From: Sphingomonas tagetis
Lineage (GTDB): Bacteria; Pseudomonadota; Alphaproteobacteria; Sphingomonadales; Sphingomonadaceae
Direction: 5' to 3'
NCBI RefSeq assembly: GCF_024211275.1
Contig: NZ_JAMLDX010000013.1
Location: forward strand, 60,764-124,763
Length of the DNA stretch: 64,000 bases
Shown in pieces: positions 42,775 through 51,405 of the stretch. The notes below the pieces were generated by a model. The model ran no database searches. It saw nothing but the letters and a program-made list of their open reading frames with translations, and was not told the DNA's origin. Position 1 is the first letter of the stretch. Every line of letters starts with the position of its first letter. A program made the position numbers and the translations under genes.

Positions 42775-43416
42775 TCAGACGCTCACCGCCTCCAGCACGG
42801 CCGCGCGCAGCTCGGCGATGCCTTCGTTCTTCTCGCTCGACGTGACGATCAGGTCGGGGTGCGCGGCGACATGCTTGCGCGCCTCGGCGATGGTGCGTTC
42901 GGTGACCTCGGCAAGTTCGGCGGCGCTGATCTTGTCGGCCTTGGTCAGCACCAGCCGATAGCTGACCGCGGCGCCGTCGAGCATGTCGAGGATGTCGCGG
43001 TCGACCTCCTTGATGCCGTGGCGGGCGTCGATCAGCACGAGCGCCCGCTTGAGCACGTCGCGCCCGCGCAGGAAGTCGTTGACCAGATAGCGCCACTTTT
43101 TGACGACATCCTTCGGCGCCTTGGCGAAGCCATAGCCGGGCATGTCGACCAGCCGGAACTTCACCGGATCGCCGATGTCGAAGAAGTTGAGCTCCTGCGT
43201 GCGCCCCGGCGTGTTCGAGGTGCGCGCGAGCCCGTTGCGGCCCGCCAGCGCGTTGAGCAGGGACGACTTGCCGACGTTCGACCGCCCCGCGAACGCCACT
43301 TCCGGCACCGTCGGGTCGGGCAGGAAATGGAGCGCGGGCGCGGATTTGAGGAACGCGACGGGCCCTGCAAAGGTCTTGCGCGCGCGCTCGATCAGCTCGG
43401 GGTCGAAGTCGCTCAC
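42775..43416 (-). CDS. engB: Ribosome biogenesis GTPase EngB/YihA
   Basis: A 213-residue GTPase required for 50S assembly. G1 is AFAGRSNVGKSSLLNAL, G3 DMPGYGFAKA, G4 TKAD and G5 TSSEK. The start is GTG 43416 (VSDFDPELIERARKTFAG), overlapping the yidC stop by 4 bp; a longer open frame to 43827 is a shadow of yidC. It is the last gene of the rpmH-rnpA-yidD-yidC-engB run. Confidence 0.96.
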   Translation of the reverse strand: MSDFDPELIERARKTFAGPVAFLKSAPALHFLPDPTVPEVAFAGRSNVGKSSLLNALAGRNGLARTSNTPGRTQELNFFDIGDPVKFRLVDMPGYGFAKAPKDVVKKWRYLVNDFLRGRDVLKRALVLIDARHGIKEVDRDILDMLDGAAVSYRLVLTKADKISAAELAEVTERTIAEARKHVAAHPDLIVTSSEKNEGIAELRAAVLEAVSV

Positions 43417-45158
43417 TTCTTCGCGGGCTTTGCGGGCTTTGCCGCAGGGGCAGGGGCCGGCAGCGGCTCCTTCAGCGCCGGGTGCCGCATATAGAGGAAC
43501 TTCTGCTGCGCGATGGTGAGCAGGTTCGAGGTGATCCAGTAGAGCTGGAGTCCCGCCGCGAACGGCGCCATCACGAACATCAGCACCCATGGCATGATCG
43601 CGAAGACCTGCTTCTGCATGTCGTCCATCGGCGCCGGGTTCAGCTTGAACTGCGCCCACATCGACACGCCGAGCAGGATCGGCAGCACGCCGATCGCGAG
43701 GAACGCCGGCGGGTTGAAGTCGAGCAGACCGAACAGGTTGAGCACATGCAGCGGATCCGGCGCGGACAGGTCCTTGAGCCACAGCGCGAAGGGCTGGTGG
43801 CGCATTTCGATCGACAGCATCAGGCACTTGTAGAGCGCGTAGAGGATCGGGATCTGCAGCAGGGTCGGCAGGCAGCCCGCGAGCGGGTTCACCTTCTCGT
43901 CCTTGTACAGCTTCATGATCTCCTGCTGCTGGCGCGGCTTGTCGTCCTTGTAGCGGTCCTGCAGCGCCTTCATCTTGGGCTGGAGCGCGCGCATCGAGGC
44001 CATCGACGCGAACTGCTTCTGCGCGATCGGGAAGAGCAGCAGGCGGACGGTCAGCGTCAGCGCGATGATCGCGACGCCGAAATTGCCGATCATCCGGAAC
44101 AGCCAGTTGAGGTAATGGAAGATCGGCTTCTCGAAGATTTCGAACCAGCCCCAGTCGATCGCCTTGCCGAACTGGCGGATGCCGCCCTTTTCCTCATAAT
44201 CGTCGAGCAGGTTGATGTCCTTCGCGCCTGCGAAGAAGCGCGAGGTCTGGGTTACCATCTGGCCGGGGCCGACCTGGCGTGCCGACGTCGGCTCGAACTG
44301 CGCCTGGGTGGCGCCGCCGGGGGCCGGTCGGAAGCTCAAGGCGCCCTTGACGCCCTGATCGGGGACGAGCGCGGTGAGCCAGTAAATGTCGGTATAGCCC
44401 ACCCAGCCGCCGGTCGCGTCGAAGCGCTGCGCGCCATCTTCGGCGACGGTCTTGTAATCGACGCCGTAATTGACCTTGCCCTCATAGGAGGCGACTGGCC
44501 CGGCATGGATCGTCCAGGTGTCGTGATCCTTGCCCGCGCCATAGCGGTAGAGATAGCCATAGGGCGCGACCGAGATCGCCTTTTCACCCAGGTTCGCAAC
44601 CTTCTGGCGGATCGTGAACATGTAGTTCTCGTCGACCGACAGTTCGATGATGAAGCGCTGCGTGCCGTTGCTTGCGGTCAGCGTCACCGGCGTGGTGGCG
44701 GTCAGGCGGTTGCTGCTCGCCTTCCACACCGTGTCGGCGCCGGGAGCGGTGATACCCTGACCGCTCCAGCCGAAGCCGGCGAAATAGGCGTCGCGCGTGC
44801 CCGAGGGCGACAGCAGCCGGATCGGGTCGCTGTCCCTGGCGATCGTCTCCTTGTGCTTGACCAGCACCAGGTCGTCGATGCGCGCGCCCTTCAGGTTGAT
44901 GCTGCCCTTGAGCGCAGGGGTGTCGATCTGCACGCGCGGGGTTTCGCCCAGCACGAGCTTGCGGTCGCGCACCGCGGCGGGCGAATCGGCGGCGGGATCG
45001 GCGCCCGGATTGGGCACGACCTCGGTCTTGCCGGCCTCGATCTTGGTTGCGGGCGGCGCGGCGGTGGGGAAGAATTGCTCGCTGAGCATCGGCCACGCGA
45101 ACAACAGCATGGCGGCGATCACCGCGAAGAGCAGGAAATTCTTCTGTTCGTCTTTCAC
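43413..45158 (-). CDS. yidC: Membrane protein insertase YidC
   Basis: A 581-residue Oxa1-family insertase. N-terminal helix 1 (about residues 6-24) is followed by the large periplasmic beta-sandwich (to about 340), then the insertase core with KPIFHYLNWLFRMIGNFGVAII, QKQFASMASMRALQPKMKALQ and LAGCLPTLLQIPILYALYKCL. It inserts small and multi-span proteins alone or with SecYEG. YidD lies upstream and EngB overlaps downstream by 4 bp. Confidence 0.97.
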   Translation of the reverse strand: MKDEQKNFLLFAVIAAMLLFAWPMLSEQFFPTAAPPATKIEAGKTEVVPNPGADPAADSPAAVRDRKLVLGETPRVQIDTPALKGSINLKGARIDDLVLVKHKETIARDSDPIRLLSPSGTRDAYFAGFGWSGQGITAPGADTVWKASSNRLTATTPVTLTASNGTQRFIIELSVDENYMFTIRQKVANLGEKAISVAPYGYLYRYGAGKDHDTWTIHAGPVASYEGKVNYGVDYKTVAEDGAQRFDATGGWVGYTDIYWLTALVPDQGVKGALSFRPAPGGATQAQFEPTSARQVGPGQMVTQTSRFFAGAKDINLLDDYEEKGGIRQFGKAIDWGWFEIFEKPIFHYLNWLFRMIGNFGVAIIALTLTVRLLLFPIAQKQFASMASMRALQPKMKALQDRYKDDKPRQQQEIMKLYKDEKVNPLAGCLPTLLQIPILYALYKCLMLSIEMRHQPFALWLKDLSAPDPLHVLNLFGLLDFNPPAFLAIGVLPILLGVSMWAQFKLNPAPMDDMQKQVFAIMPWVLMFVMAPFAAGLQLYWITSNLLTIAQQKFLYMRHPALKEPLPAPAPAAKPAKPAKK

Positions 45159-45179
45159 GTCAGTCCCCGGTTCAGCAGG

Positions 45180-45392
45180 TCACGGCACGGGATCATAGCC
45201 GTGCCCGCCCCATGGATGGCAGCGAAGGATGCGCCGCAGCGCCAGCCACCCCCCTTTGAGCGCGCCATAGCGGCTAAGCGCCTCGATTGCATAGGCCGAA
45301 CAGCTGGGCGCGAAGCGGCAGCTGGGCGGCAGGATGCGCGACGGGCCGAGCTGCCAGCCGCGCGCGATCAGGATGAAGGCGCGGGCGATCAT
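45180..45392 (-). CDS. yidD: Membrane protein insertion efficiency factor YidD
   Basis: A 70-residue cysteine-rich protein with the family signature [15 protein letters not shown] and [14 protein letters not shown]. An N-terminal amphipathic helix ([15 protein letters not shown]) associates with the inner membrane. It overlaps rnpA by 4 bp and is followed after 21 bp by yidC, a conserved order. Confidence 0.96.
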   Translation of the reverse strand: MIARAFILIARGWQLGPSRILPPSCRFAPSCSAYAIEALSRYGALKGGWLALRRILRCHPWGGHGYDPVP

Positions 45393-45868
45393 TTGCGCAC
45401 CCGCGCGAGCGCCTTGGTAAGGTCGGCCCTGAGCGCCGCAAAGTCGCGTTCGATGCCCGAATTGCGCCCGATCAGCACATGATCGGCGCCGGCAACGCCC
45501 TCGGTCGGCAGGATTTCGCGCGCGAGTTCGCGAAAGCGGCGCTTCATGCGATTGCGCACGACCGCATTGCCCACTTTCTTCGATACGGTGATGCCGATTC
45601 GCATCGTCACGTCATCGTCGCCGCGCACGCGCACAAGCAGCACGAACCCCGGCATCGGGGCGCGCTTTCCGGCGTTGGCGGCGAGATAATCCTTGCGCTG
45701 CGTGAGCCGCGCAAGCGGAGCTGGCGTCAGGCGCTCAGCTTGTTGCGACCGCGCGCGCGACGCGCCCGGATCACGTTGCGGCCGCCCGGAGTCGCCATCC
45801 GCGCGCGGAAGCCGTGCCGGCGCGCTCGCACCAGATTGCTCGGCTGAAAGGTCCGCTTCATCGCTCAT
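45389..45868 (-). CDS. rnpA: Ribonuclease P protein component, frame overlapping rpmH
   Basis: The 159-residue frame has the RnpA core at residues about 50-159: [26 protein letters not shown] and [11 protein letters not shown] (RNR motif at 105-110), and a C-terminal helix. It binds the RNase P RNA and aids 5' tRNA processing. The only ATG/GTG/TTG in frame near the core is ATG 45868, 7 bp upstream of the rpmH ATG. From there residues 1-47 are read over rpmH in another frame. The N-terminal part is low-complexity and charged (Ala, Arg, Asp, Ser rich). A CTG at 45730, at the rpmH stop, is a possible non-canonical start. See the finding. Confidence 0.88.
   Translation of the reverse strand: MSDEADLSAEQSGASAPARLPRADGDSGRPQRDPGASRARSQQAERLTPAPLARLTQRKDYLAANAGKRAPMPGFVLLVRVRGDDDVTMRIGITVSKKVGNAVVRNRMKRRFRELAREILPTEGVAGADHVLIGRNSGIERDFAALRADLTKALARVRK
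45727..45861 (-). CDS. rpmH: 50S ribosomal protein L34
   Basis: A 44-residue L34: [18 protein letters not shown], then [18 protein letters not shown], then RNKLSA. It is too short for most cutoffs. ATG 45861 has AGGGA seven bases upstream, an ideal Shine-Dalgarno position. It lies inside the rnpA frame, in a different reading frame, and precedes the RnpA core. L34 is a standard neighbour of rnpA. Confidence 0.96.
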   Translation of the reverse strand: MKRTFQPSNLVRARRHGFRARMATPGGRNVIRARRARGRNKLSA

Positions 45869-45923
45869 TCCCTGAATATCAGAACGTAAAAGGGCCGCCA
45901 CAGGGACGGCCTCGTGTCGGGCG

Positions 45924-45952
45924 CCTCTATGCAAAAGTGCGGGCGAAGTCAA
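45924..45952 (-). promoter_or_regulatory. Putative promoter of the rpmH-rnpA operon
   Basis: On the minus strand TTGACT (45947-45952), 17-bp spacer, TAGAGG (45924-45929), placing transcription start near 45917 and the rpmH ATG about 56 bp on. The -10 is imperfect. It overlaps the last codons of the upstream gene. Confidence 0.45.
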
Positions 45953-46230
45953 TTCGCGGCGACACTCTTGGCGCGCTGGCGGCGGCGTTTCGCGCTCGCC
46001 CGCACGAGAATGCGGTCGATCAGGTCGCCAACGCGGGGCCAGCGTGCCTTGATCCGCACGAACCGGTGCCGCGCCCAGGCCGAATTGCGCAGGATCAGGA
46101 TGATTCCAGCGGCGGCGAGCAAGGTGCCGCCCGGACCCGGCAGCGGCGAAGCGAGCGGCGCCGCGATCAGCAGCAGCACGCCGGACACGAGTAGGGCGAT
46201 GCGGAGCAGCGGGTTGGGCTTACGGCGCAT
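45949..46230 (-). CDS. Small membrane protein, PGPGW-like
   Basis: A 93-residue protein with two hydrophobic segments (residues about 8-26 and 34-49) and a PLPGPGGTLLAAAG stretch like the PGPGW family (PF09656). The basic C-terminal tail (AKRRRQRAKSVAAN) lies in the cytoplasm. It sits upstream of the rpmH promoter on the same strand and divergent from the ATPase gene that follows. Role unknown. Confidence 0.75.
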   Translation of the reverse strand: MRRKPNPLLRIALLVSGVLLLIAAPLASPLPGPGGTLLAAAGIILILRNSAWARHRFVRIKARWPRVGDLIDRILVRASAKRRRQRAKSVAAN

Positions 46231-46351
46231 CGTTCAGAAGTGGGGAGCGCGATCGCCCGGCGCAACCGCCATGGCGATACAGCCACAATGGATGTGCTTG
46301 CTTCTGGACCGGATCAAAGACGCCCTAGATAGCGGTGACCAAGGGGGAGCA

Positions 46352-47860
46352 ATGGTCGCGAGCGTTTCGACAGTCGCCTATCTCGGGCTGGAGGCGCGCG
46401 CGGTCGAGGTGCAGTGCAACCTCGTCCCGGGCCTGCCCAATTTCATCGTCGTCGGCCTGCCCGACAAGGCGGTGGGCGAGAGCCGCGAGCGCGTGCGCGC
46501 GGCGATGGCGGCGATCGGACTGGCGCTGCCGCCCAAGCGTGTGATCCTCAACCTCTCGCCCGCCGACCTGCCCAAGGAAGGCTCGCATTTCGACCTGCCG
46601 ATCGCGCTGGCGCTGCTTGGCGCGATGGGCGTGGTCGATGCCGAATCGCTCAGCGAACATGTGTTCGTGGGCGAACTTGGCCTCGATGGACGGATCGCGC
46701 CGTCGCCGGGCGTGCTGCTCGCGGCGCTGCACGCGGCGGAAACGGGGAAGGGACTGGTCTGCCCGGTCGCGCAGGGGCCGGAAGCGGCGTGGGCCGGGAC
46801 GACCGGCGTGATCGCCGCGCCCGACCTGATCGGGCTGATCAACCATTTCAAGGGTCAGCAACTGCTCGGCGCGCCTGCGGTCGGGGAAGCGGAGGAGGTG
46901 ATCCACGGCCCTGACCTCAATCAGGTGAAGGGGCAGGAGACCGCCAAGCGCGCGCTCGAGATCGCGGCGGCCGGCGGGCACAATCTGCTGATGATCGGGC
47001 CGCCGGGCGCGGGCAAGTCGCTGATGGCGAGCTGCCTGCCCGGCATCTTGCCGCCGCTCGAAGCCGCCGAGGCGCTGGAAGTATCGATGGTGGCGAGCGT
47101 CGCGGGGACGCTTCAGGGCGGCAAGCTCACGCGCATGCGGCCATTCCGCTCGCCGCACCACTCGGCGTCGATGGCGGCGCTGACCGGTGGCGGGCTGAAG
47201 GTGAAGCCGGGCGAGGTCAGCATGGCGCATCTGGGCGTGCTGTTCCTCGACGAACTGCCCGAATTCCAGCGCGGCGTGCTCGATTCGCTGCGCCAGCCGC
47301 TCGAGACCGGCACCGTCAGCGTCGCGCGCGCCAATGCGCATGTGACCTTCCCGGCGCGCGTCCAGCTGGTCGCGGCGATGAACCCGTGCCGCTGCGGGCA
47401 TCTCGGCGATCCGGCGCTGGCTTGCGCGCGAGCGCCCAAATGCGCGGCGGACTATCAGGCGAAGGTCTCCGGCCCGCTGCTCGATCGCATCGATCTGCAT
47501 GTCGAAGTACAGCCGGTCACCGCCGCCGATCTCGTCCTGCCGCCACCCGCCGAAGGGTCGGCGCAAGTCGCCGCGCGGGTCGCGGCCGCGCGCGCGGTGC
47601 AGACGGCACGCTATCGCGAGACTGGCGCGCGCACCAACGCCGAAGCCGACGGCCCGGTGCTCGACGCGCATTCGACGCCGGACGAGGCGGGGCGCAAGCT
47701 GTTGGCGCAGGCGGCCGAGGCGATGCGCATGTCGGCGCGGGGCTATACGCGCGTGCTGCGGGTGGCCCGCACCATCGCCGATCTGTCCGGCTCAGGGACA
47801 GTCGGACGAATTCACATTGCCGAAGCATTGAGTTACCGTCGTCAGGCGCCGCGTTCATGA
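46352..47860 (+). CDS. YifB/ComM family Mg-chelatase-like ATPase
   Basis: A 502-residue AAA+ protein. The N-terminal Lon-protease-like S5 domain (VASVSTVAYLGLEARAVEVQ; LPNFIVVGLPDKAVGESRERV; NLSPADLPKEGSHFDLPIAL) is followed by the Mg-chelatase AAA core with Walker A IGPPGAGKSLMA, Walker B LFLDELPEF and AMNPCRCGHLGD. Its C-terminal subdomain ends SARGYTRVLRVARTIADL. In Gram-negative transformable species the homologue ComM is a branch-migration helicase for natural transformation. The start ATG 46352 has AGGGGGAG 6 bp upstream. No other competence gene is in the window. Confidence 0.95.
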   Translation: MVASVSTVAYLGLEARAVEVQCNLVPGLPNFIVVGLPDKAVGESRERVRAAMAAIGLALPPKRVILNLSPADLPKEGSHFDLPIALALLGAMGVVDAESLSEHVFVGELGLDGRIAPSPGVLLAALHAAETGKGLVCPVAQGPEAAWAGTTGVIAAPDLIGLINHFKGQQLLGAPAVGEAEEVIHGPDLNQVKGQETAKRALEIAAAGGHNLLMIGPPGAGKSLMASCLPGILPPLEAAEALEVSMVASVAGTLQGGKLTRMRPFRSPHHSASMAALTGGGLKVKPGEVSMAHLGVLFLDELPEFQRGVLDSLRQPLETGTVSVARANAHVTFPARVQLVAAMNPCRCGHLGDPALACARAPKCAADYQAKVSGPLLDRIDLHVEVQPVTAADLVLPPPAEGSAQVAARVAAARAVQTARYRETGARTNAEADGPVLDAHSTPDEAGRKLLAQAAEAMRMSARGYTRVLRVARTIADLSGSGTVGRIHIAEALSYRRQAPRS

Positions 47861-47890
47861 GGGGTGCGGCCGACTGAAGGGGGTGCCGTC

Positions 47891-48445
47891 ATGGAATGGA
47901 TGATCCTACCGCTGAAGCGCTATTTCGATTTCAAGGGCCGGTCGCGGCGCAAGGAGTACTGGATGTACACCTTGTTCGTGATCATCGTGTCCATCGTCCT
48001 CAGCATCCTCGACGCCATGCTCGGCCTCGGCGGCAGTGCGACCGGCGACACGGACGCGAGTGCGACCGCTGTGGGCGCCTCCGGTGCGGTATCGGGCGGG
48101 CTGCTCGCCAACCTCTTCGCGCTGGCGACCTTCATCCCCGGGCTGGCTGTGATGGTTCGACGGCTGCACGATCTCGACCGCACCGGCTGGTGGGTCCTCG
48201 CTCTGATGGGACCGCTCTTCCTGGGCATTATTCTGGTTATCGTCGGTGCAGCCGGCGCGATGTCGGGCGGCAGCAGTGCCGGCTTCGGCGGTGCGGCGCT
48301 CGGCGGTATGATCCTGTTGGGTATCGGCGGCATTCTGGGCATCGTGCTGCTGGTATGGGCCTGCACGGAGGGCACCCGCGGGCCGAATCGCTTTGGCGAG
48401 GATCCCAAAGGCGTCAGCACCAATGCCGAAGAGGTGTTCGGCTAA
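47891..48445 (+). CDS. DUF805 family membrane protein
   Basis: A 184-residue protein: MEWMILPLKRYFDFKGRSRRKEYWMYTLF is the DUF805 N-terminal signature. Three to four membrane segments follow, plus VRRLHDLDRTGWWVLALMGP and the C-terminal CTEGTRGPNRFGEDPKG motif of the family. It lies 30 bp after the ATPase gene. Members are inner-membrane proteins of unknown function. Confidence 0.92.
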   Translation: MEWMILPLKRYFDFKGRSRRKEYWMYTLFVIIVSIVLSILDAMLGLGGSATGDTDASATAVGASGAVSGGLLANLFALATFIPGLAVMVRRLHDLDRTGWWVLALMGPLFLGIILVIVGAAGAMSGGSSAGFGGAALGGMILLGIGGILGIVLLVWACTEGTRGPNRFGEDPKGVSTNAEEVFG

Positions 48446-48494
48446 GCCATTGCTTGCCCCGGCGTCGCGGATCGTCTAGCGACGCCGGCTCGCT

Positions 48495-48578
48495 GCCCCT
48501 GTGGCGAAATGGTAGACGCATTCGACTCAAAATCGAACGCCGAAAGGCATGCTGGTTCAAGTCCGGCCAGGGGCACCA
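48495..48578 (+). tRNA. tRNA-Leu (anticodon CAA)
   Basis: An 84-nt tRNA with the 3' CCA encoded. The acceptor stem GCCCCTG (48495-48501) pairs with CAGGGGC (48568-48574). The anticodon stem TTCGA/TCGAA encloses the loop CTCAAAA, giving anticodon CAA, which reads UUG. A long class II variable arm (CGCCGAAAGGCAT) and a T loop with GGTTCAAGTCC are present. It is a single gene between DUF805 and a thioesterase. Confidence 0.93.
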
Positions 48579-48647
48579 TTTCCTCGCGTCGATCGTCTCG
48601 GCGCGTTTCCGCTCGCGTGCCGGATGGCTTTACGTTAAAGTCAAGCC

Positions 48648-49058
48648 ATGACCCAGGCCGCCATCCCGTTCGAGGTTCCGATCCCCGTCGATCCGGCGGA
48701 CATCGACTTCATGGGGCACGTCAACAACGCCAGCTATCTGAAATGGGTGCAGGCGGCGGTGTTGAGCCATTGGCAAAAGCTGGCCCCCGCCGAGGAAGTG
48801 GCCAAGCACCTGTGGGTCGCGCTCAAGCACGAGATCACCTACCGCAAGCCCGCTTTCCTCGACGACGAGGTGGTGGCGACGGTGTTGCTCGAAAAGGTGC
48901 AGGGCGTGCGCGCCTTTTACGAGACGATCATCCGCCGCGGCGACGAGGTGCTGGCCGAGGTCAAATCGAGCTGGTGCTGTATCGACGCGCAGACGCTGCG
49001 CCCGGCGCGGATCGCCGAGCATATCGTCGAGCACTTCTTCGGCAAGCGCGAGGGCTAG
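48648..49058 (+). CDS. Acyl-CoA thioesterase, hotdog (4HBT) family
   Basis: A 136-residue hotdog-fold protein with the 4HBT signature DIDFMGHVNNASYLKWVQ, where Asp is the catalytic nucleophile. The core strand VALKHEITYRKPAFLDDEVVATVLLEKV and the C-terminal helix follow. It probably hydrolyses short or aromatic acyl-CoA thioesters. ATG 48648 begins 69 bp after the tRNA. It is convergent with the methyltransferase gene. Confidence 0.92.
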   Translation: MTQAAIPFEVPIPVDPADIDFMGHVNNASYLKWVQAAVLSHWQKLAPAEEVAKHLWVALKHEITYRKPAFLDDEVVATVLLEKVQGVRAFYETIIRRGDEVLAEVKSSWCCIDAQTLRPARIAEHIVEHFFGKREG

Positions 49059-49068
49059 GGTCTGGACC

Positions 49069-49548
49069 CTAGAGCCAGCGCGGCACGCGGTGGGTGTAGT
49101 CGAGATACGGATCGCCGAACTTGCCCGCCATATAGCGTTCCTCGCGCACGATCACGCCATGGTGGATCGTCATGATCAACGGCACGAGCAGCCAGAACAC
49201 TACCGGCGCGTTCGCCGCAACGCCGAGCGCCAGGTAGATCAGCGTCATGCCGAGATACATCGGGTTGCGCGTCCAGCGGTAGACACCCTGCGCAACGAAG
49301 GCGGTCGTCGGCTGCCAGGGCGGGGCAGGCGTGCCCGCCTTGCTGAAGCGCCGCCATGCCGCGGCGATGAAGCCGGCGCCCGCGACGATCAGCAGGGATA
49401 CCACGGTCCAGCGCAGCGCATCGGGCATGTCGAGACCTTGCGTGCGCACGACACCATATTCGAGCGCAATGCCTGCGATGAGAAAGCCCAGGAAGATCAG
49501 CGGAGGCGGCGCGATCACGCCGGCAACGTCACGGTTCGTTTCGGTCAT
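49069..49548 (-). CDS. PEMT/isoprenylcysteine carboxyl-methyltransferase family membrane protein
   Basis: A 159-residue protein with four membrane helices. The C-terminal signature VYRWTRNPMYLGMTLIYLALG and EERYMAGKFGDPYLDYTHRVPRWL match the isoprenylcysteine carboxyl-methyltransferase / phospholipid N-methyltransferase superfamily. The substrate is unknown; a lipid or quinone is likely. It starts 8 bp past the RDD stop, so it is last in the DUF4129-RDD run. Confidence 0.85.
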   Translation of the reverse strand: MTETNRDVAGVIAPPPLIFLGFLIAGIALEYGVVRTQGLDMPDALRWTVVSLLIVAGAGFIAAAWRRFSKAGTPAPPWQPTTAFVAQGVYRWTRNPMYLGMTLIYLALGVAANAPVVFWLLVPLIMTIHHGVIVREERYMAGKFGDPYLDYTHRVPRWL

Positions 49549-49556
49549 GGGGTCTC

Positions 49557-50411
49557 CTAACTCGCCGCATCGAACTTGTCGCGCTTGCGCTGTCCGAACA
49601 GCAGCCGCCGTTCGAGATGCAGCCGCGCGGCGGCGTAATAAGCGTCGAGAAAGGCGCGGTCATCGCCCTCATCCACACGGCCGAGCTTGCGGCGGATCAC
49701 GCCCGCGACGGTAACGATCGCGTCGCGGTCGTCGCGGCGCAGCACTTCTTCGAGGCGCTGCACCTCGAACTGGCCATAGACGGCGAGTTCGGCCGGGGTG
49801 AAGCTGTAATGCTCGGCGCGCGGATTGGGCCGCGCGATCAGGTCGGGCGCGATCTTGGGCCGCTCATTCTCCACGACCCAGGTGCCCGCCAGCATGTCGC
49901 CGGCGCGCAGTCGGTCGCGGTTGAACAGCGGCATGAACAGGAAGATGCCGGTCCACACGAAGCCGAACAGCGCGAGCCAGCGATTGCTGAACCCTTCCGC
50001 ACGAGCGCTCACCACGAAGATCAGCGGCAGGAACACCTCGATCTCGCGCATCAGGTTGCGCGCGAGCACCGCGCCGCCGGTCAGCCGCCCGCCGTCGCGC
50101 GCGACCACCCGCAGCTTGAGCGCGCGCTTGCCCGGCGTGGCGGCACGCGCACCGCTTTCGAACAACGTGAAGTAGAAGTTGCGCAGCAGGAACAGCCCGA
50201 GCAGCCAGATGATCGCGGCCGGACCGAAGGTGCGGAAGCCGCCGAGGATGAACACCGCCAGCACCGTCACGGCGATCAGCGCGGCGAGCATGATCGCGGC
50301 GTCGATGCTGAAGGCGGCGGCACGTGAACCGGCGCTGGCGAGGCGCAGGTGCAGCACGACGCCCTCGGGCGTCACCAGCTCGCGGATGCGGCGGGCCTCG
50401 CGCTCAGCCAC
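49557..50411 (-). CDS. RDD family membrane protein
   Basis: A 284-residue protein with an RDD domain: the N-terminal VTPEGVVLHLRLASAGSRAAAFSIDAAIM and three to four helices (to about residue 160), then a charged C-terminal tail with EVLRRDDRDAIVTVAGVIRRKLG. RDD proteins are putative small-molecule transporters. Its start overlaps the SpoIIM-like gene by 8 bp. Confidence 0.9.
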   Translation of the reverse strand: MAEREARRIRELVTPEGVVLHLRLASAGSRAAAFSIDAAIMLAALIAVTVLAVFILGGFRTFGPAAIIWLLGLFLLRNFYFTLFESGARAATPGKRALKLRVVARDGGRLTGGAVLARNLMREIEVFLPLIFVVSARAEGFSNRWLALFGFVWTGIFLFMPLFNRDRLRAGDMLAGTWVVENERPKIAPDLIARPNPRAEHYSFTPAELAVYGQFEVQRLEEVLRRDDRDAIVTVAGVIRRKLGRVDEGDDRAFLDAYYAAARLHLERRLLFGQRKRDKFDAAS

Positions 50412-51405
50412 GTTGCGGCCGCCCGGCCAGCATGAAGTAGATCACCCAGAAAGCGAGCATCATCGCCGCGATCGTGTAGCGCGCGATGTCGGCGACGATC
50501 AGCTGGCGCGCAAAGCCTTCGAGCAGTCCGGCGATCAGCAGCATGATGACCACGCCGATCATCACCAGCGCGCCACGCCGCCCGGCCTCGCCCGCGGCGG
50601 CGAAGCGCGTGCGGTTACCCGGAAAAGCGACCGCGCGGCCGATATGCAGCCCCGCCGCGCCGGCCAGGATGATCGCGCTCAATTCGGTCGTGCCGTGGAT
50701 CATCAGCCAGCCGGTCAGCCCGTAACCCAATCCCTTGGGCACGAACACGGCGTAGAAGGCGCCGAGCATGATGCCGTTCTGCGCGATCAGGAAGAAGGTC
50801 GGGATGCCGAAGGCGAAGCCGAGTGCGAAGGCGAGGATCGAGATCTGGGCGTTGTGCGTGAACAGATAGGTCGCGAACACCTCCAGCCCGCCCTTTTCGG
50901 GCCGGTCGTACAGCGTCGAGCGCAGATGCTCGGCGGTCGCCTGCATGTCGCGGCCGCCCGACAGCTCGGGCGAGACGAGGGCGGAGAACCAGGCTGGATC
51001 GGTCGCCACCAGCACATAACCGGCGAGCGCGCTGCCGGAGAGCAGCGCCGCGATCAGCGCGATCTCACCCCAGATGCCGCGCACCGCCGCCGCCCAGCCG
51101 CTCGCGAAATACTCGCCGATCTGCCGCCACAGCGAATCGCGGCAGCCATAGAGAATGAAATAGGCGCGCGTGGACAGGCTCTCGAGATAGGCGATCATCG
51201 ACGCGTCGAGCGAGGTCTCGCGCGCGATCGACAGCGCCGACAGCGTGGCGCGGTAGAGGCGGGGCAACTCGATCAGATCGTCGTTGGTGAGGCGTTTGGG
51301 CGACTTCTTCTCGACCAGATCGAGCAGGGTTTCGAGCCGCTGCCAGTCGGCCTCGCGCTCGGCGCGGAAATGGCGCAGGCCGAAATTGGGTTGAGCGGTC
51401 GTCAT
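50404..51405 (-). CDS. Stage II sporulation protein M family (SpoIIM/DUF95) membrane protein
   Basis: A 333-residue protein. A cytoplasmic helical N terminus (FRAEREADWQRLETLLDLVEK, IELPRLYRATLSALSIAR) precedes about six helices from ALIAALLSGSALAGYVLV onward. The SpoIIM motifs TYLFTHNAQISILAFALGFAFGIPTFFL and HGTTELSAIILAGAAGLHIG are present. The organism does not sporulate; this family is common in non-spore-formers beside MoxR. It overlaps the DUF58 gene by 4 bp. Confidence 0.92.
   Translation of the reverse strand: MTTAQPNFGLRHFRAEREADWQRLETLLDLVEKKSPKRLTNDDLIELPRLYRATLSALSIARETSLDASMIAYLESLSTRAYFILYGCRDSLWRQIGEYFASGWAAAVRGIWGEIALIAALLSGSALAGYVLVATDPAWFSALVSPELSGGRDMQATAEHLRSTLYDRPEKGGLEVFATYLFTHNAQISILAFALGFAFGIPTFFLIAQNGIMLGAFYAVFVPKGLGYGLTGWLMIHGTTELSAIILAGAAGLHIGRAVAFPGNRTRFAAAGEAGRRGALVMIGVVIMLLIAGLLEGFARQLIVADIARYTIAAMMLAFWVIYFMLAGRPQRG

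Noticed and set aside
43482..45482. A 666-codon plus-strand open frame across yidC, yidD and rnpA
   Set aside because: Antisense to conserved genes; low-complexity Arg/Glu/Leu/Ala sequence with no family resemblance.
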